Origin: Arenibacter nanhaiticus
Lineage (GTDB): Bacteria > Bacteroidota > Bacteroidia > Flavobacteriales > Flavobacteriaceae
DNA: 64,000 nt
NCBI RefSeq assembly: GCF_900141935.1
Contig: NZ_FQYX01000005.1
Location: forward strand, 124,001 to 188,000
Direction of reading: 5' to 3'
This document shows positions 48,439 through 58,489 of the stretch, piece by piece (positions within the stretch are counted from its first letter, which is position 1; each line of letters opens with the position of its first letter). The notes under the pieces were generated by a model, which was not told the DNA's origin, did not search any database, and saw only the letters and a list, made by a program, of their open reading frames with translations. The position numbers were made by a program, and so were the translations under genes.

Positions 48439-50172
48439 TTATTTCAACCGTACTTCGGAAACTGAAGCGCCTGCAGGGATCATCGGAAAAACGTTGTCTT
48501 CCTTTTCCACGCAAACCTCTAGAAAATAAGCATCTTTGGAAGCTAACATTTCTTGGATAGTTGCTTTTAAGTCCTTTCGTTCACTTATTCTTTTGGACTC
48601 GATATGGTATCCTTCGGCTATTTTTACAAAATCGGGATTGGTCATCACTGTAGAGGCATACCTCTTTTCAAAGAACAATTCTTGCCATTGGCGTACCATT
48701 CCCAAATGCTCGTTATTAAGCACTACGATCTTCACTGGGGTTTTATTTTGGAAAATGGTCCCCAATTCCTGAATGGTCATCTGGTACCCTCCATCGCCTA
48801 TAATGGCTACTACTTCCCTATCCATGGCACCCATTTTAGCGCCTATGGCCGCAGGAAGGGCAAAGCCCATAGTTCCTAGTCCACCAGAAGTAACGTTACT
48901 TTTAGATTGCTTAAACTTGGCATATCGGCAAGCGATCATTTGGTGTTGCCCTACATCCGAAACAATTATAGCATTATGATCGGAAGCAATATTTATTTCT
49001 TCTATCACCTCGGCCATGGTAATTTTCTCCTTGGTAGGATATACGTCGTTTTTTATAACGGCATCGAATTCTATCTTGTATTTTTCTTTAAACTCATTAT
49101 GCCAATCTTGGTGGCTGTTAGCGTTTATCAAAGGCAACAACATAGACAATGTTTGTTTGGCATTCCCCAATACCGCCACATCGGCCTTTACATTTTTATT
49201 GATCTCTGCCGGGTCTATATCAAAGTGAATGATTTTTGCTTGTTTGGCATAAGTATCCAAGCTACCGGTTACCCTATCGTCGAACCTCATCCCGATGGCT
49301 ATCAGCACATCACATTCATTCGTAAGAAGGTTAGGGCCATAATTTCCGTGCATCCCTACCATTCCCACATTTAGTGGGTGACTGGAATCGAGGGCAGAAA
49401 GTCCCAAAATTGTCCAAGCCGCCGGGATTCCCGATTTTTCGACCAATTCTTTTAGTTGTTCTTCTGCTTCCCCCAAGATTACTCCTTGTCCAAAAACAAT
49501 AAGGGGTTTTTGGGCACTGTTGATCAATGCTGCGGCAGTTTCTACGGCCGTAGCATCTGGAGTAGGATATGGCTTGTAACTACGTACGGCTTTACATGGC
49601 TCGTATTCAAAGTCAAATGTATCGATTTGGGCATTTTTGGTAATATCGATTAACACAGGACCTGGTCTTCCTGATCTGGCGATATAAAATGCCTTTGCCA
49701 AAATTTTCGGGATTTCAGCAGCTTCCGTTATTTGGTAGTTCCATTTGGTAACTGGAGTAGAAATGCCAATGATATCTGTTTCCTGAAAAGCATCGGTGCC
49801 CAACAAATGACGTGCTACCTGTCCGGTAATACAAACCATTGGAGTAGAATCTATCTGGGCATCTGCCAAACCGGTCACCAGGTTTGTAGCTCCAGGACCA
49901 GAAGTAGCAACGGCCACCCCTACTTTTCCTGTCACCCTAGCAAACCCTTGAGCGGCATGGGTAGCCCCTTGTTCGTGCCGGGTCAAAATATGGGTTAATT
50001 TATCTTGAAACTTATAGAACTCGTCATACAAAGGCATTATGGCCCCCCCTGGATATCCATAAATTAGGTCTACTCCTTCTGCCAATAAGCAATGGATAAT
50101 AGCCTCAGCACCACTAATTCTGATAGTGTTCTGTTTTGTCGTTTTTGCTTTTTCCTTTTTCAATGTTTCCAT
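48439..50172 (-). CDS. ilvB: Acetolactate synthase large (catalytic) subunit
   Basis: 577 residues, thiamine-diphosphate enzyme: catalytic Glu in HEQGATHAAQGFARV, FAD-region RFDDRVTGSLD and the TPP motif GDGGYQMTIQELGTIFQN. It condenses two pyruvates, or pyruvate with 2-oxobutyrate, the first common step of Val/Leu and Ile synthesis. It lies between ilvD (89 bp gap) and ilvN (36-51 bp gap). Confidence 0.97.
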   Translation of the reverse strand: METLKKEKAKTTKQNTIRISGAEAIIHCLLAEGVDLIYGYPGGAIMPLYDEFYKFQDKLTHILTRHEQGATHAAQGFARVTGKVGVAVATSGPGATNLVTGLADAQIDSTPMVCITGQVARHLLGTDAFQETDIIGISTPVTKWNYQITEAAEIPKILAKAFYIARSGRPGPVLIDITKNAQIDTFDFEYEPCKAVRSYKPYPTPDATAVETAAALINSAQKPLIVFGQGVILGEAEEQLKELVEKSGIPAAWTILGLSALDSSHPLNVGMVGMHGNYGPNLLTNECDVLIAIGMRFDDRVTGSLDTYAKQAKIIHFDIDPAEINKNVKADVAVLGNAKQTLSMLLPLINANSHQDWHNEFKEKYKIEFDAVIKNDVYPTKEKITMAEVIEEINIASDHNAIIVSDVGQHQMIACRYAKFKQSKSNVTSGGLGTMGFALPAAIGAKMGAMDREVVAIIGDGGYQMTIQELGTIFQNKTPVKIVVLNNEHLGMVRQWQELFFEKRYASTVMTNPDFVKIAEGYHIESKRISERKDLKATIQEMLASKDAYFLEVCVEKEDNVFPMIPAGASVSEVRLK

Positions 50173-50261
50173 AATTGTAGCCCTAATCGGTTAACATGTT
50201 TCGGTATAAATACCGCTTAAAATCCCATAGGGGAATTTGATTATTTTTATTTTGTGAATTC

Positions 50262-51938
50262 CTAAAACTCATCGGTCACACAACCTACGGAAGCCGAAGA
50301 AACCGTATTGGCATATTTGTACAAACTTCCTTTGCCAACCTTTAATGCTGGTTGTACCCAATTAGCTCTGCGTGTTTCGATCTCTTCATCGGTCAGGTTC
50401 ACGGAAATAGTATTCTTTTCGGCATCGATGGTAATAATATCGCCATCTTGGACCAATGCAATCGTACCACCGTCTTGTGCTTCTGGACTCACATGGCCTA
50501 CTACAAATCCGTGCGTACCACCAGAGAAACGACCATCGGTTATCAAGGCTACGTCTTTTCCAAGACCTGCCCCCATAATAGCTGCTGTAGGCTTCAACAT
50601 TTCCGGCATTCCAGGACCACCTTTAGGACCTTCATAGCGAATCACCACTACATCTCCTTTTTTCACCAATCCTTTTCCGATTCCGGCATTTGCCTTAAAC
50701 TCATCATCGAATACCTTTGCTGGTCCGCTAAAATGCAAACCTTCTTTTCCGGTAATTTTGGCTACCGATCCTTGTTGCGCCAAGTTGCCATATAATATAC
50801 GAAGGTGACCCGATTCTTTAATTGGGGCATTCAATGGCTTAATTACATCTTGTCCTTCGCTTAAGCTAGGCACCTCTGCTAAATTTTCTGCCATTGTTTT
50901 TCCGGTAACAGTTAAACAATCGCCATGCAGCATACCGTTTTCCAACATAAACTTCAATACTGCCGGCGTACCACCTACTCTATGAACATCTTCCATCAGG
51001 TACTTACCACTAGGCTTTAAATCGGCCAAGAAAGGGGTCGTATCGCTAATTCTTTGAAAATCGTCCAAGGTAAATTCTATATCGGCAGCTTTTGCTATGG
51101 CCAAAAAGTGTAATACTGCATTGGTAGACCCTCCCATTACGGTAATTAAACGCACGGCATTTTCCAAGGATTTTCTGGTAATGATATCGCTAGGCTTGAT
51201 ATCGTTCTCCATAAGATATTTTAAGGCCTTCCCTGCATTGATAGAGTCCATTTTCTTTTCTTTTCCGATCGCCGGATTGGAAGAGTTGTATGGCAAGGCC
51301 ATCCCCAAAGCTTCAATGGCAGATGCCATTGTATTAGCGGTATACATTCCGCCACATGCACCAGCTCCTGGGCAGGCATTCTGTATCACTCCTTTAAAGT
51401 CCGCTTCGTTCATAGTACCGGCAACTTTTTCTCCCCATGCTTCAAAAGCAGAAACAATATCTAATTTTTTGTCTTTAAAACAACCAGAAGCTATTGTTCC
51501 TCCATATACCAAAACAGATGGTCTGTTTAAACGGATCATTCCCATCAGGGCTCCAGGCATATTTTTATCACAGCCTACCACGGTAACCAGGGCGTCGTAA
51601 TTCATGGCCTGTACTACCGTTTCCATAGAATCTGCAATAATATCCCTAGATGGCAAGGAATAACGCATCCCGTAAGTCCCCATAGAAATCCCATCACTAA
51701 CACCAATTGTATTAAATACCAAGCCTACCAATCCACTTTCATTGGTACCTTCTTTTACAAACTGGGCCAAGTCATTTAAATGCATATTACAAGGGTTTCC
51801 CTCATACCCTGTACTTCCTATCCCTACTAAAGGTTTTTTCAAATCTTCTTCGGTCAGACCAATGGCGTGCAACATCGCTTGAGCAGCAGGTTGTGTTGGG
51901 TCTTGTGTTACGTTTTTGCTATACTTATTCAATTCCAT
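50262..51938 (-). CDS. ilvD: Dihydroxy-acid dehydratase
   Basis: 558 residues. The iron-sulfur cysteines are in [12 protein letters not shown] and [16 protein letters not shown], with [19 protein letters not shown] near the C-terminus. It dehydrates dihydroxy acids to 2-oxo acids. First gene of ilvD-B-N-C, preceded by about 340 bp of leader beyond the attenuator terminator at 52275-52311. Confidence 0.97.
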   Translation of the reverse strand: MELNKYSKNVTQDPTQPAAQAMLHAIGLTEEDLKKPLVGIGSTGYEGNPCNMHLNDLAQFVKEGTNESGLVGLVFNTIGVSDGISMGTYGMRYSLPSRDIIADSMETVVQAMNYDALVTVVGCDKNMPGALMGMIRLNRPSVLVYGGTIASGCFKDKKLDIVSAFEAWGEKVAGTMNEADFKGVIQNACPGAGACGGMYTANTMASAIEALGMALPYNSSNPAIGKEKKMDSINAGKALKYLMENDIKPSDIITRKSLENAVRLITVMGGSTNAVLHFLAIAKAADIEFTLDDFQRISDTTPFLADLKPSGKYLMEDVHRVGGTPAVLKFMLENGMLHGDCLTVTGKTMAENLAEVPSLSEGQDVIKPLNAPIKESGHLRILYGNLAQQGSVAKITGKEGLHFSGPAKVFDDEFKANAGIGKGLVKKGDVVVIRYEGPKGGPGMPEMLKPTAAIMGAGLGKDVALITDGRFSGGTHGFVVGHVSPEAQDGGTIALVQDGDIITIDAEKNTISVNLTDEEIETRRANWVQPALKVGKGSLYKYANTVSSASVGCVTDEF

Positions 51939-52274
51939 TAATATGTGTTCTTTCTATGTTTATTTGTAAAAAACTCTATATAACTATCAAAGATAAATGT
52001 TTATATACCCTTAATTTTTTAACTCTAACTATTGGTTTAAACTCAATATCTAAAAAATAAATCTAATATACTGATTTCTAACTTATTACACCCTTAAATC
52101 ATATCATATTCAGTAATTTTTTATTCTTTAATCCCGTCAATGTTTTTAACTTTATACTGACAATTCTACAAACAAAGAGTATAAAAGCCACTAAAAACTC
52201 ATCTACAGATATCTAATTCATTAAGCCTTCTTATTTTGGCCATAGTTTTTGATTCTGACATCAAAAAACAAAAA
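51939..52274. other. ilv operon leader between attenuator and ilvD
   Basis: 336 bp of AT-rich sequence without an ORF. In the transcript it would form the rest of the ilvD 5' untranslated region after read-through. Confidence 0.45.
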
Positions 52275-52311
52275 AAAAGCCTGTATCAAAGTTTATCTGA
52301 TACAGGCTTTT
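52275..52311 (-). terminator. Attenuator terminator of the ilv operon
   Basis: On the minus strand, the perfect 14-bp stem AAAAGCCTGTATCA / TGATACAGGCTTTT with a 9-nt loop is followed by further T residues, a strong intrinsic terminator. It lies 20 nt after the stop codon of an Ile/Val-rich leader peptide and 337 bp before ilvD. Its 5' arm (GTATCA) can alternatively pair with TGATAC at the leader stop codon (52328-52333), which would act as antiterminator. It may also stop transcripts from the pxp operon. Confidence 0.8.
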
Positions 52312-52330
52312 AAATTAATAACGATCCGTA

Positions 52331-52387
52331 TCACCCCATTTCCGGGATAATAATGACTACATTAATAATGTTGTTATTGATTTGCAT
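52331..52387 (-). CDS. ilv leader peptide, Ile/Val-rich
   Basis: An 18-residue ORF on the minus strand, MQINNNIINVVIIIPEMG, with six Ile and two Val (8 of 18), mostly at residues 7-14, and a TGA stop at 52331-52333. It is followed at once by the antiterminator-like segment and the terminator hairpin. It is read here as the regulatory leader peptide: slow translation at Ile or Val codons would leave TGATACGG free to disrupt the terminator. Too short for standard gene prediction. Confidence 0.78.
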   Translation of the reverse strand: MQINNNIINVVIIIPEMG

Positions 52388-52557
52388 AAGGCAATATTAT
52401 AAAAATTCGAATCAGCATCAAAGAAAAACTTTAAAAAACTTATTTTTCTTTTAATGAAGGGGCCAAAAGCCAATTGGTTTCGTGAATCTTTGGTTCATTC
52501 GTCTTCTTTTTACGGCCATGGTTCATGGTCACCTCAACGAAACTTTATAACAGGGAT

Positions 52558-53400
52558 TTAAATTAACTTAAAGGTAAAATGATCTCCCGATTTCTTTTGG
52601 GACAGTACAGCAATAGCCTCGTCGGACAATTGTAAAATCCTAGGATACCCTCCGGTGGTCTGTCCATCTTTCATCAAAATGATCAATTTTCCGGCTGGTG
52701 TCAACTGTACCGTTCCCGGTAGTGTTGCCGAGGTAAGCATAGATACCTGATATCCCTCTATTGTTTCGTTAACCTGGTAGGCCATTCGATTATTTTCTTT
52801 GGCCACGGAAAACTCCGTATAAAAAAGCTGCTCTAACTGATTTGGATGTAACTGTTGAAACTCGGGTCCCTTATACACTTTTAGAACCTTGGCTTCTATA
52901 ATACTGGCATCAACCTTTAATTCTGTGATCTTAGGTTTAAAATCTTTACAAATCCCATAGGGTAAGCTGGTATGGTCCTTTACTGAATTATGTTGCGTCA
53001 CGGGTTTGTAAAAAGACCTACTTCCGAGAATCGGTTCGGTAGTAAAACCGCCTTTTACCCCTAAATAGTTTCTTATCCCATTTTCTAATTTCCCATAGGA
53101 CAGCACATCTCCTTTTTTAATTTGATACACCCTATAATTACGAATGGGCAGATCGTTTAAAAAAACCGCCATTTCGGCACCGCCAAGGGCAATAAATGTA
53201 GGTTCCTCAAAACTGAGCACTGGGCCGGTCATGGTAATTTCCAATACTGCATCGTTATCATCGTTCTCTAACAAGGCGTTTATTTTAGATACCGCCATGG
53301 TATCCATCACCCCAGACACGGGCACTCCCATATTTCGAAATAAAAATCTCCCCTGATCTTGCAGGGTGGTAAAAAATCCGGCTTTTATAATATTAAGCAT
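52558..53400 (-). CDS. pxpC: 5-oxoprolinase subunit C (biotin-dependent carboxyltransferase fold)
   Basis: 280 residues of the KipA/PxpC family: GFFTTLQDQGRFLFRNMGVP at the N-terminus and the PAGKLIILMKDGQTTGGYP stretch near the C-terminus. PxpABC hydrolyses 5-oxoproline to glutamate with ATP. Its ATG lies within the end of pxpB (8-bp overlap). Confidence 0.92.
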   Translation of the reverse strand: MLNIIKAGFFTTLQDQGRFLFRNMGVPVSGVMDTMAVSKINALLENDDNDAVLEITMTGPVLSFEEPTFIALGGAEMAVFLNDLPIRNYRVYQIKKGDVLSYGKLENGIRNYLGVKGGFTTEPILGSRSFYKPVTQHNSVKDHTSLPYGICKDFKPKITELKVDASIIEAKVLKVYKGPEFQQLHPNQLEQLFYTEFSVAKENNRMAYQVNETIEGYQVSMLTSATLPGTVQLTPAGKLIILMKDGQTTGGYPRILQLSDEAIAVLSQKKSGDHFTFKLI

Positions 53401-54130
53401 CCCATTTCAATTTTTCCATTTTATAAATCCCCACTTCACTTTCTATTTTATGCAATTGGTATTCTGCCTTTGAAATGGGATAGAACTGTACTTTGTCGCC
53501 TACTTTGAGGAAACAGGGCGTTTTGCTCTTTGCATCGAACATAGACACGGAACAAATCCCAATAATATTCCATCCTCCCGGGGAATCTTGTGGATATATC
53601 CCAGTTTGTTTTCCAGCAATACCTACGGAGCCCTTAAAAACCTTTGCTCTTGGTACTGGTTTTCTTGGTATTTCCAAAGCCTCTGGCAAGCCTCCCAAAT
53701 AAGTAAAACCAGGCAAAAACCCTATGCCGTATACGGTATATATGGCACTGCTGTGCAGTTTTATGATTTCTTGGAAACTGATGCCCAAATGGTCAGATAC
53801 TTCTTGTAGATCGACCCCGTATTCCGCATCATAACACACTGGTAAACGCCAAAGGTATTGTTCCAATAAAACTGGCTCTTTCTTTGCCAAATACCATTCT
53901 TCCAGCTTTGGTTTTAAAACGCCAAAATCTATTTCGGCATCCCTACAGATCAAGGTTAAGGAATTATAGGCCGGGATAAACTCCCATGCTGTTTCCTTCA
54001 GGTGGTATTTTTTTAAATATTGAACAAACTCCAATATCTCGTTCAATATGGCTTCTTCGATCTTTACCGGCCATTCTACTAAGATAGCATGTATTCCGAA
54101 AGGCCGAATCGATATTTTATGGCTGCTCAC
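53393..54130 (-). CDS. pxpB: 5-oxoprolinase subunit B
   Basis: 245 residues of the KipI/PxpB family, with GFLPGFTYLGGLPEALEIPRK and the QTGIYPQDSPGGWNIIG motif typical of the C-terminal cyclophilin-like domain. The start codon is GTG at 54130, overlapping the pxpA stop by one base (TAGTG). Overlaps pxpC by 8 bp, so all three subunits are translationally coupled. Confidence 0.92.
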   Translation of the reverse strand: MSSHKISIRPFGIHAILVEWPVKIEEAILNEILEFVQYLKKYHLKETAWEFIPAYNSLTLICRDAEIDFGVLKPKLEEWYLAKKEPVLLEQYLWRLPVCYDAEYGVDLQEVSDHLGISFQEIIKLHSSAIYTVYGIGFLPGFTYLGGLPEALEIPRKPVPRAKVFKGSVGIAGKQTGIYPQDSPGGWNIIGICSVSMFDAKSKTPCFLKVGDKVQFYPISKAEYQLHKIESEVGIYKMEKLKWDA

Positions 54131-54867
54131 TATTTTATATATATTAGGTTCTTTGGTAATTCTACCGAAAGATAGGTTAATATTTCACTTACCCGTACAC
54201 TATCGCCATGAATACAAAAAGTCTCGGCAATTATTGCTCTTTTATCGCCATTTAAGGTAGTTACCACTTGTTCTTTCACCATGGCTACCAGATGTCTAAG
54301 CACATCCTTGGGGTCATTGATCACAGCTTGAGGATGTTGCCTAGAGACCAGGGTTAGATCGCTATTGTAATTTCGATCGGCAAAGGCCTCATACTTTATG
54401 TTAAATTCCTGCTCCAAGGCTTCTTTGGCAATCACCGAGTTATAGGGTACATAAAGATATATTCCCTTTCTATAAGGAGCAAGAACCTCTAAAAATATCT
54501 TAGCCAAGGCTTGGTCCTTAGCCAGATCGTTGTACAGGGCCCCATGGGGCTTTATATGGTTTAGGGGAATCTCCTCTTCCTTTAATAGTTGACAAAAAAC
54601 TTCTAATTGGGATCCTATACTTTGTTTTACTTCAGCTGGAGCCATGGTCATAGAAATGCGGCCAAAATGCTCCTTATCGGGATAGGAAGGGTGTGCCCCC
54701 ACTAACACTCCATGTTGTTTAGCCAATAAGGCCACCTTTCTCATGGTTTCTAGATCGCCAGCATGGCCGCCACAAGCAATATTACATGAAGAAATTAATG
54801 GCAATAGAATATCTTCATTCTCCAAGCCTTCCCCCACATCGCAATTGATATCAATCCTATATTCCAT
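54130..54867 (-). CDS. pxpA: 5-oxoprolinase subunit A
   Basis: 245 residues of the LamB/YcsF family: IDINCDVGEGLENEDILLPLISSCNIACGGHAGD at the N-terminus (split here by DVGEG, NIACGGHAGD), VGAHPSYPDKEHFGR and HIKPHGALYN. It is the first gene of pxpABC, which recycles 5-oxoproline arising from glutamine or glutathione breakdown. No transporter gene accompanies the operon. Confidence 0.94.
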   Translation of the reverse strand: MEYRIDINCDVGEGLENEDILLPLISSCNIACGGHAGDLETMRKVALLAKQHGVLVGAHPSYPDKEHFGRISMTMAPAEVKQSIGSQLEVFCQLLKEEEIPLNHIKPHGALYNDLAKDQALAKIFLEVLAPYRKGIYLYVPYNSVIAKEALEQEFNIKYEAFADRNYNSDLTLVSRQHPQAVINDPKDVLRHLVAMVKEQVVTTLNGDKRAIIAETFCIHGDSVRVSEILTYLSVELPKNLIYIK

Positions 54868-55112
54868 TTGTTCTTTTGGTTTCGAGTTTAAAAATTAGTG
54901 ATGGCTTCCGATCTTGTTATTAAAAATAAAAAACTATTCCCGTTGCTTGCTCAAATAAGATTAATAGCTGTTTTTGTCCCTACAAAACAAATCCCCTCCC
55001 TGAAAAATACAGAACAGCTATTATCTGCCCCCTAATTTTAAATGGTCATTTGTTTTGAGATACGGTGATGGTCTGTTTTGCCTATTTAAGATTGTTCCAT
55101 TCATATGAGCTT

Positions 55113-56213
55113 TTATTGGGAAGCGTTCAAGGCATAGAGAGCAAAACTCCCTAACCAATGGGTACCACTATAATTATCATCTACAATATTGGGAAGTGAA
55201 TACTGCAGATGTTCGTTTGCCATTTGCGTTAAGTGGCCGTATTCTGGCAATGTTTGGGCTATTCCGTATAAACACCAAGCCCTACTAAAGTTTAAACCGT
55301 CTAAATGCACCAGTTTCCCATCGGTGCGATCGGATACTTTTCCCGGCTCCAATTTAAAATTTGGATTTTCCAGCTGAGGCATAAAGGCCTTTAACCATGT
55401 CCTAAACTTTTTTTGGCCATACACTTTCCGCACTAAATTAGCTTCTTCCAAACAAGGCGACAGAAAATCGAATCCGCTTGGCTCCCATGACAAGGGGCAC
55501 CCGGAATCAGATTTATAAAATCGGTCAACATTTGTTGTAATTGCTGCCTTCAAATCTTCCCTTTCCAAGGCCAGTGCATAATCCCAAGCCAGGGAAAGTC
55601 CAAAAGCGGTATTAGTATGTTCTCCCACTCGAATGGGATAGTTTAATTTTGGCAAGAATTCTAAATAAGCATTCTCGATATACATCGTCAAAGGCAGCAG
55701 GTTGTTTTCCAAATCCCTAGCCAATGGATCGTCCCAAGAGTGAAGCTCTTCTGCTAATTTAAGGATCCAAGCCCAACCGTAGGTACGCTCATAGGTTTGG
55801 TTGCCTTCCATTTTAAAATAAGCAACTTCTTTTTCGATATTTTCCTTGGAAATATTTTCTACCAGAATTCTTCTAATGCTTTCTGCCTGATTTAAACTAG
55901 GAAATTGTTTTAACAGAGAAATTAACGACCAATGGCCGTGTACCGAGGAATGCCAATCATAACAGCCATAAAAAGCTGGGTGCAAAGTTTTTGGAGCGGC
56001 TAAATGCGTGGCATCGTGCAGGGACTGGTTTAATTTGTTAGGGTATTCTACCTGTAGGCATTCTAAAGGCAATCGGGCTAGGCGATTGGCTTCTTTAAAA
56101 TGCAATTCTGGCGCTTTAAGGGATTTTGAAACTTCCAATTCCAGCTTTTTTTCTTCCTTGCATCCTGTAAAAAAAATTAAGACTACAGAAAAGAGCAATA
56201 TTTTATTACCCAT
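55113..56213 (-). CDS. DUF2891 domain lipoprotein
   Basis: 366 residues. A lipobox (VLIFFTGC) puts the lipidated Cys at about 18. The mature part is the DUF2891 domain, with LHPAFYGCYDWHSSVHGHWSL, GEHTNTAFGLSLAWDYA and GCPLSWEPSGFDFLSPCLEEA. The fold is expected to be an alpha/alpha toroid; no activity is known to me. The DWHSSVHGHW and EPSGFDFLSPC stretches look like an active site. Same strand as pxpABC but 245 bp upstream of it. Confidence 0.9.
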   Translation of the reverse strand: MGNKILLFSVVLIFFTGCKEEKKLELEVSKSLKAPELHFKEANRLARLPLECLQVEYPNKLNQSLHDATHLAAPKTLHPAFYGCYDWHSSVHGHWSLISLLKQFPSLNQAESIRRILVENISKENIEKEVAYFKMEGNQTYERTYGWAWILKLAEELHSWDDPLARDLENNLLPLTMYIENAYLEFLPKLNYPIRVGEHTNTAFGLSLAWDYALALEREDLKAAITTNVDRFYKSDSGCPLSWEPSGFDFLSPCLEEANLVRKVYGQKKFRTWLKAFMPQLENPNFKLEPGKVSDRTDGKLVHLDGLNFSRAWCLYGIAQTLPEYGHLTQMANEHLQYSLPNIVDDNYSGTHWLGSFALYALNASQ

Positions 56214-56443
56214 GGTTTTTATGGTTTAAAGTGGTCGGTTAACAGTTATTGGTAAATATAAAAGCTTCACTACAAAATAGCACAGCCTTTTCTAAAATTT
56301 ACCCCAGAAATAAGAAAACACAACAGTCGTTCATCTAAAAAGTTGCTGTTCGTCTAAAAATCGGATATTAATTTAAGGTTGATATAATATTTCTAAATGT
56401 CTAAGGTTATAATAGTCCCAAATTAATTATTTAACCTACTTAA

Positions 56444-56887
56444 ATGACATGTTTAGAATGTAAAAAGGCGCTTAGTTATATTGACCATAGAAATGCCATG
56501 GATACACTAGGTCTTGAACTTTGCAGTAGACACAAAGGAAGAATAGAAAAATTAATCAAGTTAAAAAGGACTCCCAAGGAGGCGATTCTTCTCTATTATG
56601 GACTGAAAGAGGTTGGTATTCATCCTACCTTGGAATGGTGGGACGGAAAAAAATCTGTCGACATTTCTATATCCAGAGTAAAACTTAATATAGAAATAGA
56701 CACTGCCTACAATTTAATAACCCACGACCAAGCGATTCAGAATTTGGAAGAAGCCATGCATTCCTTTAGAAATGGATTTACGACCATAAGGATTCCGCAT
56801 ATTCTCATAAAACACTATTTAAAAGAGACCGTCGCTAATATAAAGGGGATTTCTGAAAGCTTAAAAACAAATACCAAGACCATTTAA
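56444..56887 (+). CDS. Small protein with CxxC/CxxH motif and nuclease-like core
   Basis: 147 residues. An N-terminal CLEC (3-6) and CSRH (27-30) suggest a zinc ribbon. The C-terminal half (VDISISRVKLNIEIDTAYN, then D-x(20)-G-F-T-T-I-R-I-P) resembles the core of small PD-(D/E)xK proteins of the Vsr/DUF559 type, with E-I-D as possible metal ligands. No methylase or partner is adjacent. I do not recognise the exact family; nuclease function is a guess. Confidence 0.55.
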   Translation: MTCLECKKALSYIDHRNAMDTLGLELCSRHKGRIEKLIKLKRTPKEAILLYYGLKEVGIHPTLEWWDGKKSVDISISRVKLNIEIDTAYNLITHDQAIQNLEEAMHSFRNGFTTIRIPHILIKHYLKETVANIKGISESLKTNTKTI

Positions 56888-56941
56888 GCGTTATGGTTAA
56901 TTCGAGAATTTGAAAATGAGGGAATTTGAAAATTAAATTAT

Positions 56942-57245
56942 TGTACTAATTGGTTAATGTAACAATGAATTAATAAAGCAATGTACCAATTGAGGTTTTC
57001 CAAGTTGAGAGGCTGATAGCCTTTTAACGTGACAATTGGGATATAATGTTATAAAAATCAGGGAGTTTTAAAATTGAGTTGGATCTTAACGGAGGGGATT
57101 ATTGTTTTTTGATGTATCAATTAGCTAATGTAACTATGTACTAATTGGGATTGTGGTAACTGAAAGACCTATAGCCATTTAATGTAATAATTGGGTTCTA
57201 ATATTTTGAAAATCAAGGAGTTTTAAAATTGAGTTGGATCTTAAC
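56942..57245. repeat. Diverged tandem intergenic repeat
   Basis: Two degenerate units with a period of about 155-170 bp. The sequence GGAGTTTTAAAATTGAGTTG and nine further bases are identical at 57062-57090 and 57217-57245. Each unit begins with a TGTAxTAATTGGTTAATGTAAC-like block; a 26-bp block at 56942-56967 recurs at 61701-61726 with two mismatches. The remainder of the 56888-57536 gap has no gene. Confidence 0.7.
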
Positions 57246-57536
57246 TGATGGCCAGATGACTTATTAATATAACAATGATTTAGTGTACCAATGGGTTAAT
57301 TCTTTAAACTGAAATTGCCGAAAATAACCACTATGGAACATCAAAAAAGAAGATTCAAGAAGAGCAAGAAGAGCTGGTTTTGCTGCGATTATCATTGGGA
57401 ATATAAATGAACCTCAAAGTCGGTAGGTTTTCGGAACAGGCTCTTTTAAATTAGTGCAGTCCTAGTTTTTTTTTACTGTACGGGTACAAGGGTGACGCTC
57501 GCTGCCCAGGTAAATTTTTGCATTTTCCCTTCGGTA

Positions 57537-58433
57537 CTAAACCGACATCTGCATTTTAGGTTTATTGGTAACCTTGCTTAAATCCCAACGGCTAATATCT
57601 TGTTGAAAGCCATTAGCTTCGTAAAACATATAGGCCATATCGGTTACCGCCCCAACATTCCAACGGCCAATATCCTGATTGAAGGCCTTTGCCCCATAAA
57701 ACATCATGGACATGGTTTTAACACTAGCGACATCCCAAGAACCTATATCCTGGTTAAAACTATAGGCATTAAAAAACATCTTTGACATATTGGTTACCTT
57801 ACCAACATTCCAACTCCCGATATCCTGATTAAAACTAAAGGCATTAAAGAACATACCGGTCATATTAGTGACATTACTAACATCCCAAGCACCAATATCC
57901 TGATTAAAGGCTTTAGCCTCATAAAACATACAACTCATATTGGTCACCAAGGACAGGTCTGGGACATCCTTGGCATTTATAACCATATTGGAACATTTAT
58001 AAAAGCTGTAATACATAGAGACCCATTGTTGCGACCCCCATTGTTCTACGGACAATAGTTTTTCGCTATCACTGTGGCTAGGGAAATATAGGTGTGGAAA
58101 ATCACCGCTAATTCTAACGGTATAGACCCCTGGTTCTTGGTATGTATGGGTAGTGCTCTCGGTATAGACTTCTGTATCTATGGAACCATCGCCCCAATCG
58201 ACCGTATAATGAAACCTTCCCAGTCCTGTGGGTAAGCATATTTGGTTGGACAAGGATTTTCCAAAGTTGTCAGTTTTCCAAACGGTAATAAAATCTTTGC
58301 TGTTATTGACCTTACCGCCTTGAACAGTACTGCCGAATACTGCCTTTTCACCATGCAATTCATTATTAAAGGACGTTTCTTTTACTGACATACTTTTTAA
58401 TTTGAGGTTCCTACAAATAGCCTTTTTATCCAT
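57537..58433 (-). CDS. BspA-like repeat protein (DUF285) with PKD-like domain
   Basis: 298 residues. A beta-sandwich-like region (about 50-110; [18 protein letters not shown], then [14 protein letters not shown]) has the PKD pattern. It is followed by five tandem 25-residue BspA/DUF285 repeats of the form MFYxAxxFNQDIGxWDVxxVTN. Such proteins are usually cell-surface adhesins. Here no signal peptide, lipobox or C-terminal sorting domain is visible from either candidate start (58433 or 58391), so export is uncertain. It stands alone, downstream of a TTGACATATGTCAA palindrome. Confidence 0.85.
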   Translation of the reverse strand: MDKKAICRNLKLKSMSVKETSFNNELHGEKAVFGSTVQGGKVNNSKDFITVWKTDNFGKSLSNQICLPTGLGRFHYTVDWGDGSIDTEVYTESTTHTYQEPGVYTVRISGDFPHLYFPSHSDSEKLLSVEQWGSQQWVSMYYSFYKCSNMVINAKDVPDLSLVTNMSCMFYEAKAFNQDIGAWDVSNVTNMTGMFFNAFSFNQDIGSWNVGKVTNMSKMFFNAYSFNQDIGSWDVASVKTMSMMFYGAKAFNQDIGRWNVGAVTDMAYMFYEANGFQQDISRWDLSKVTNKPKMQMSV

Positions 58434-58489
58434 TTAGGAACGACAATTTCCTAAAAATAAGATAAAAGACTCCGATTAATTTTAATCGA

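Noticed and set aside
48907-49374. 155-codon plus-strand ORF inside ilvB
   Set aside because: Shadow frame of the well-supported acetolactate synthase gene.
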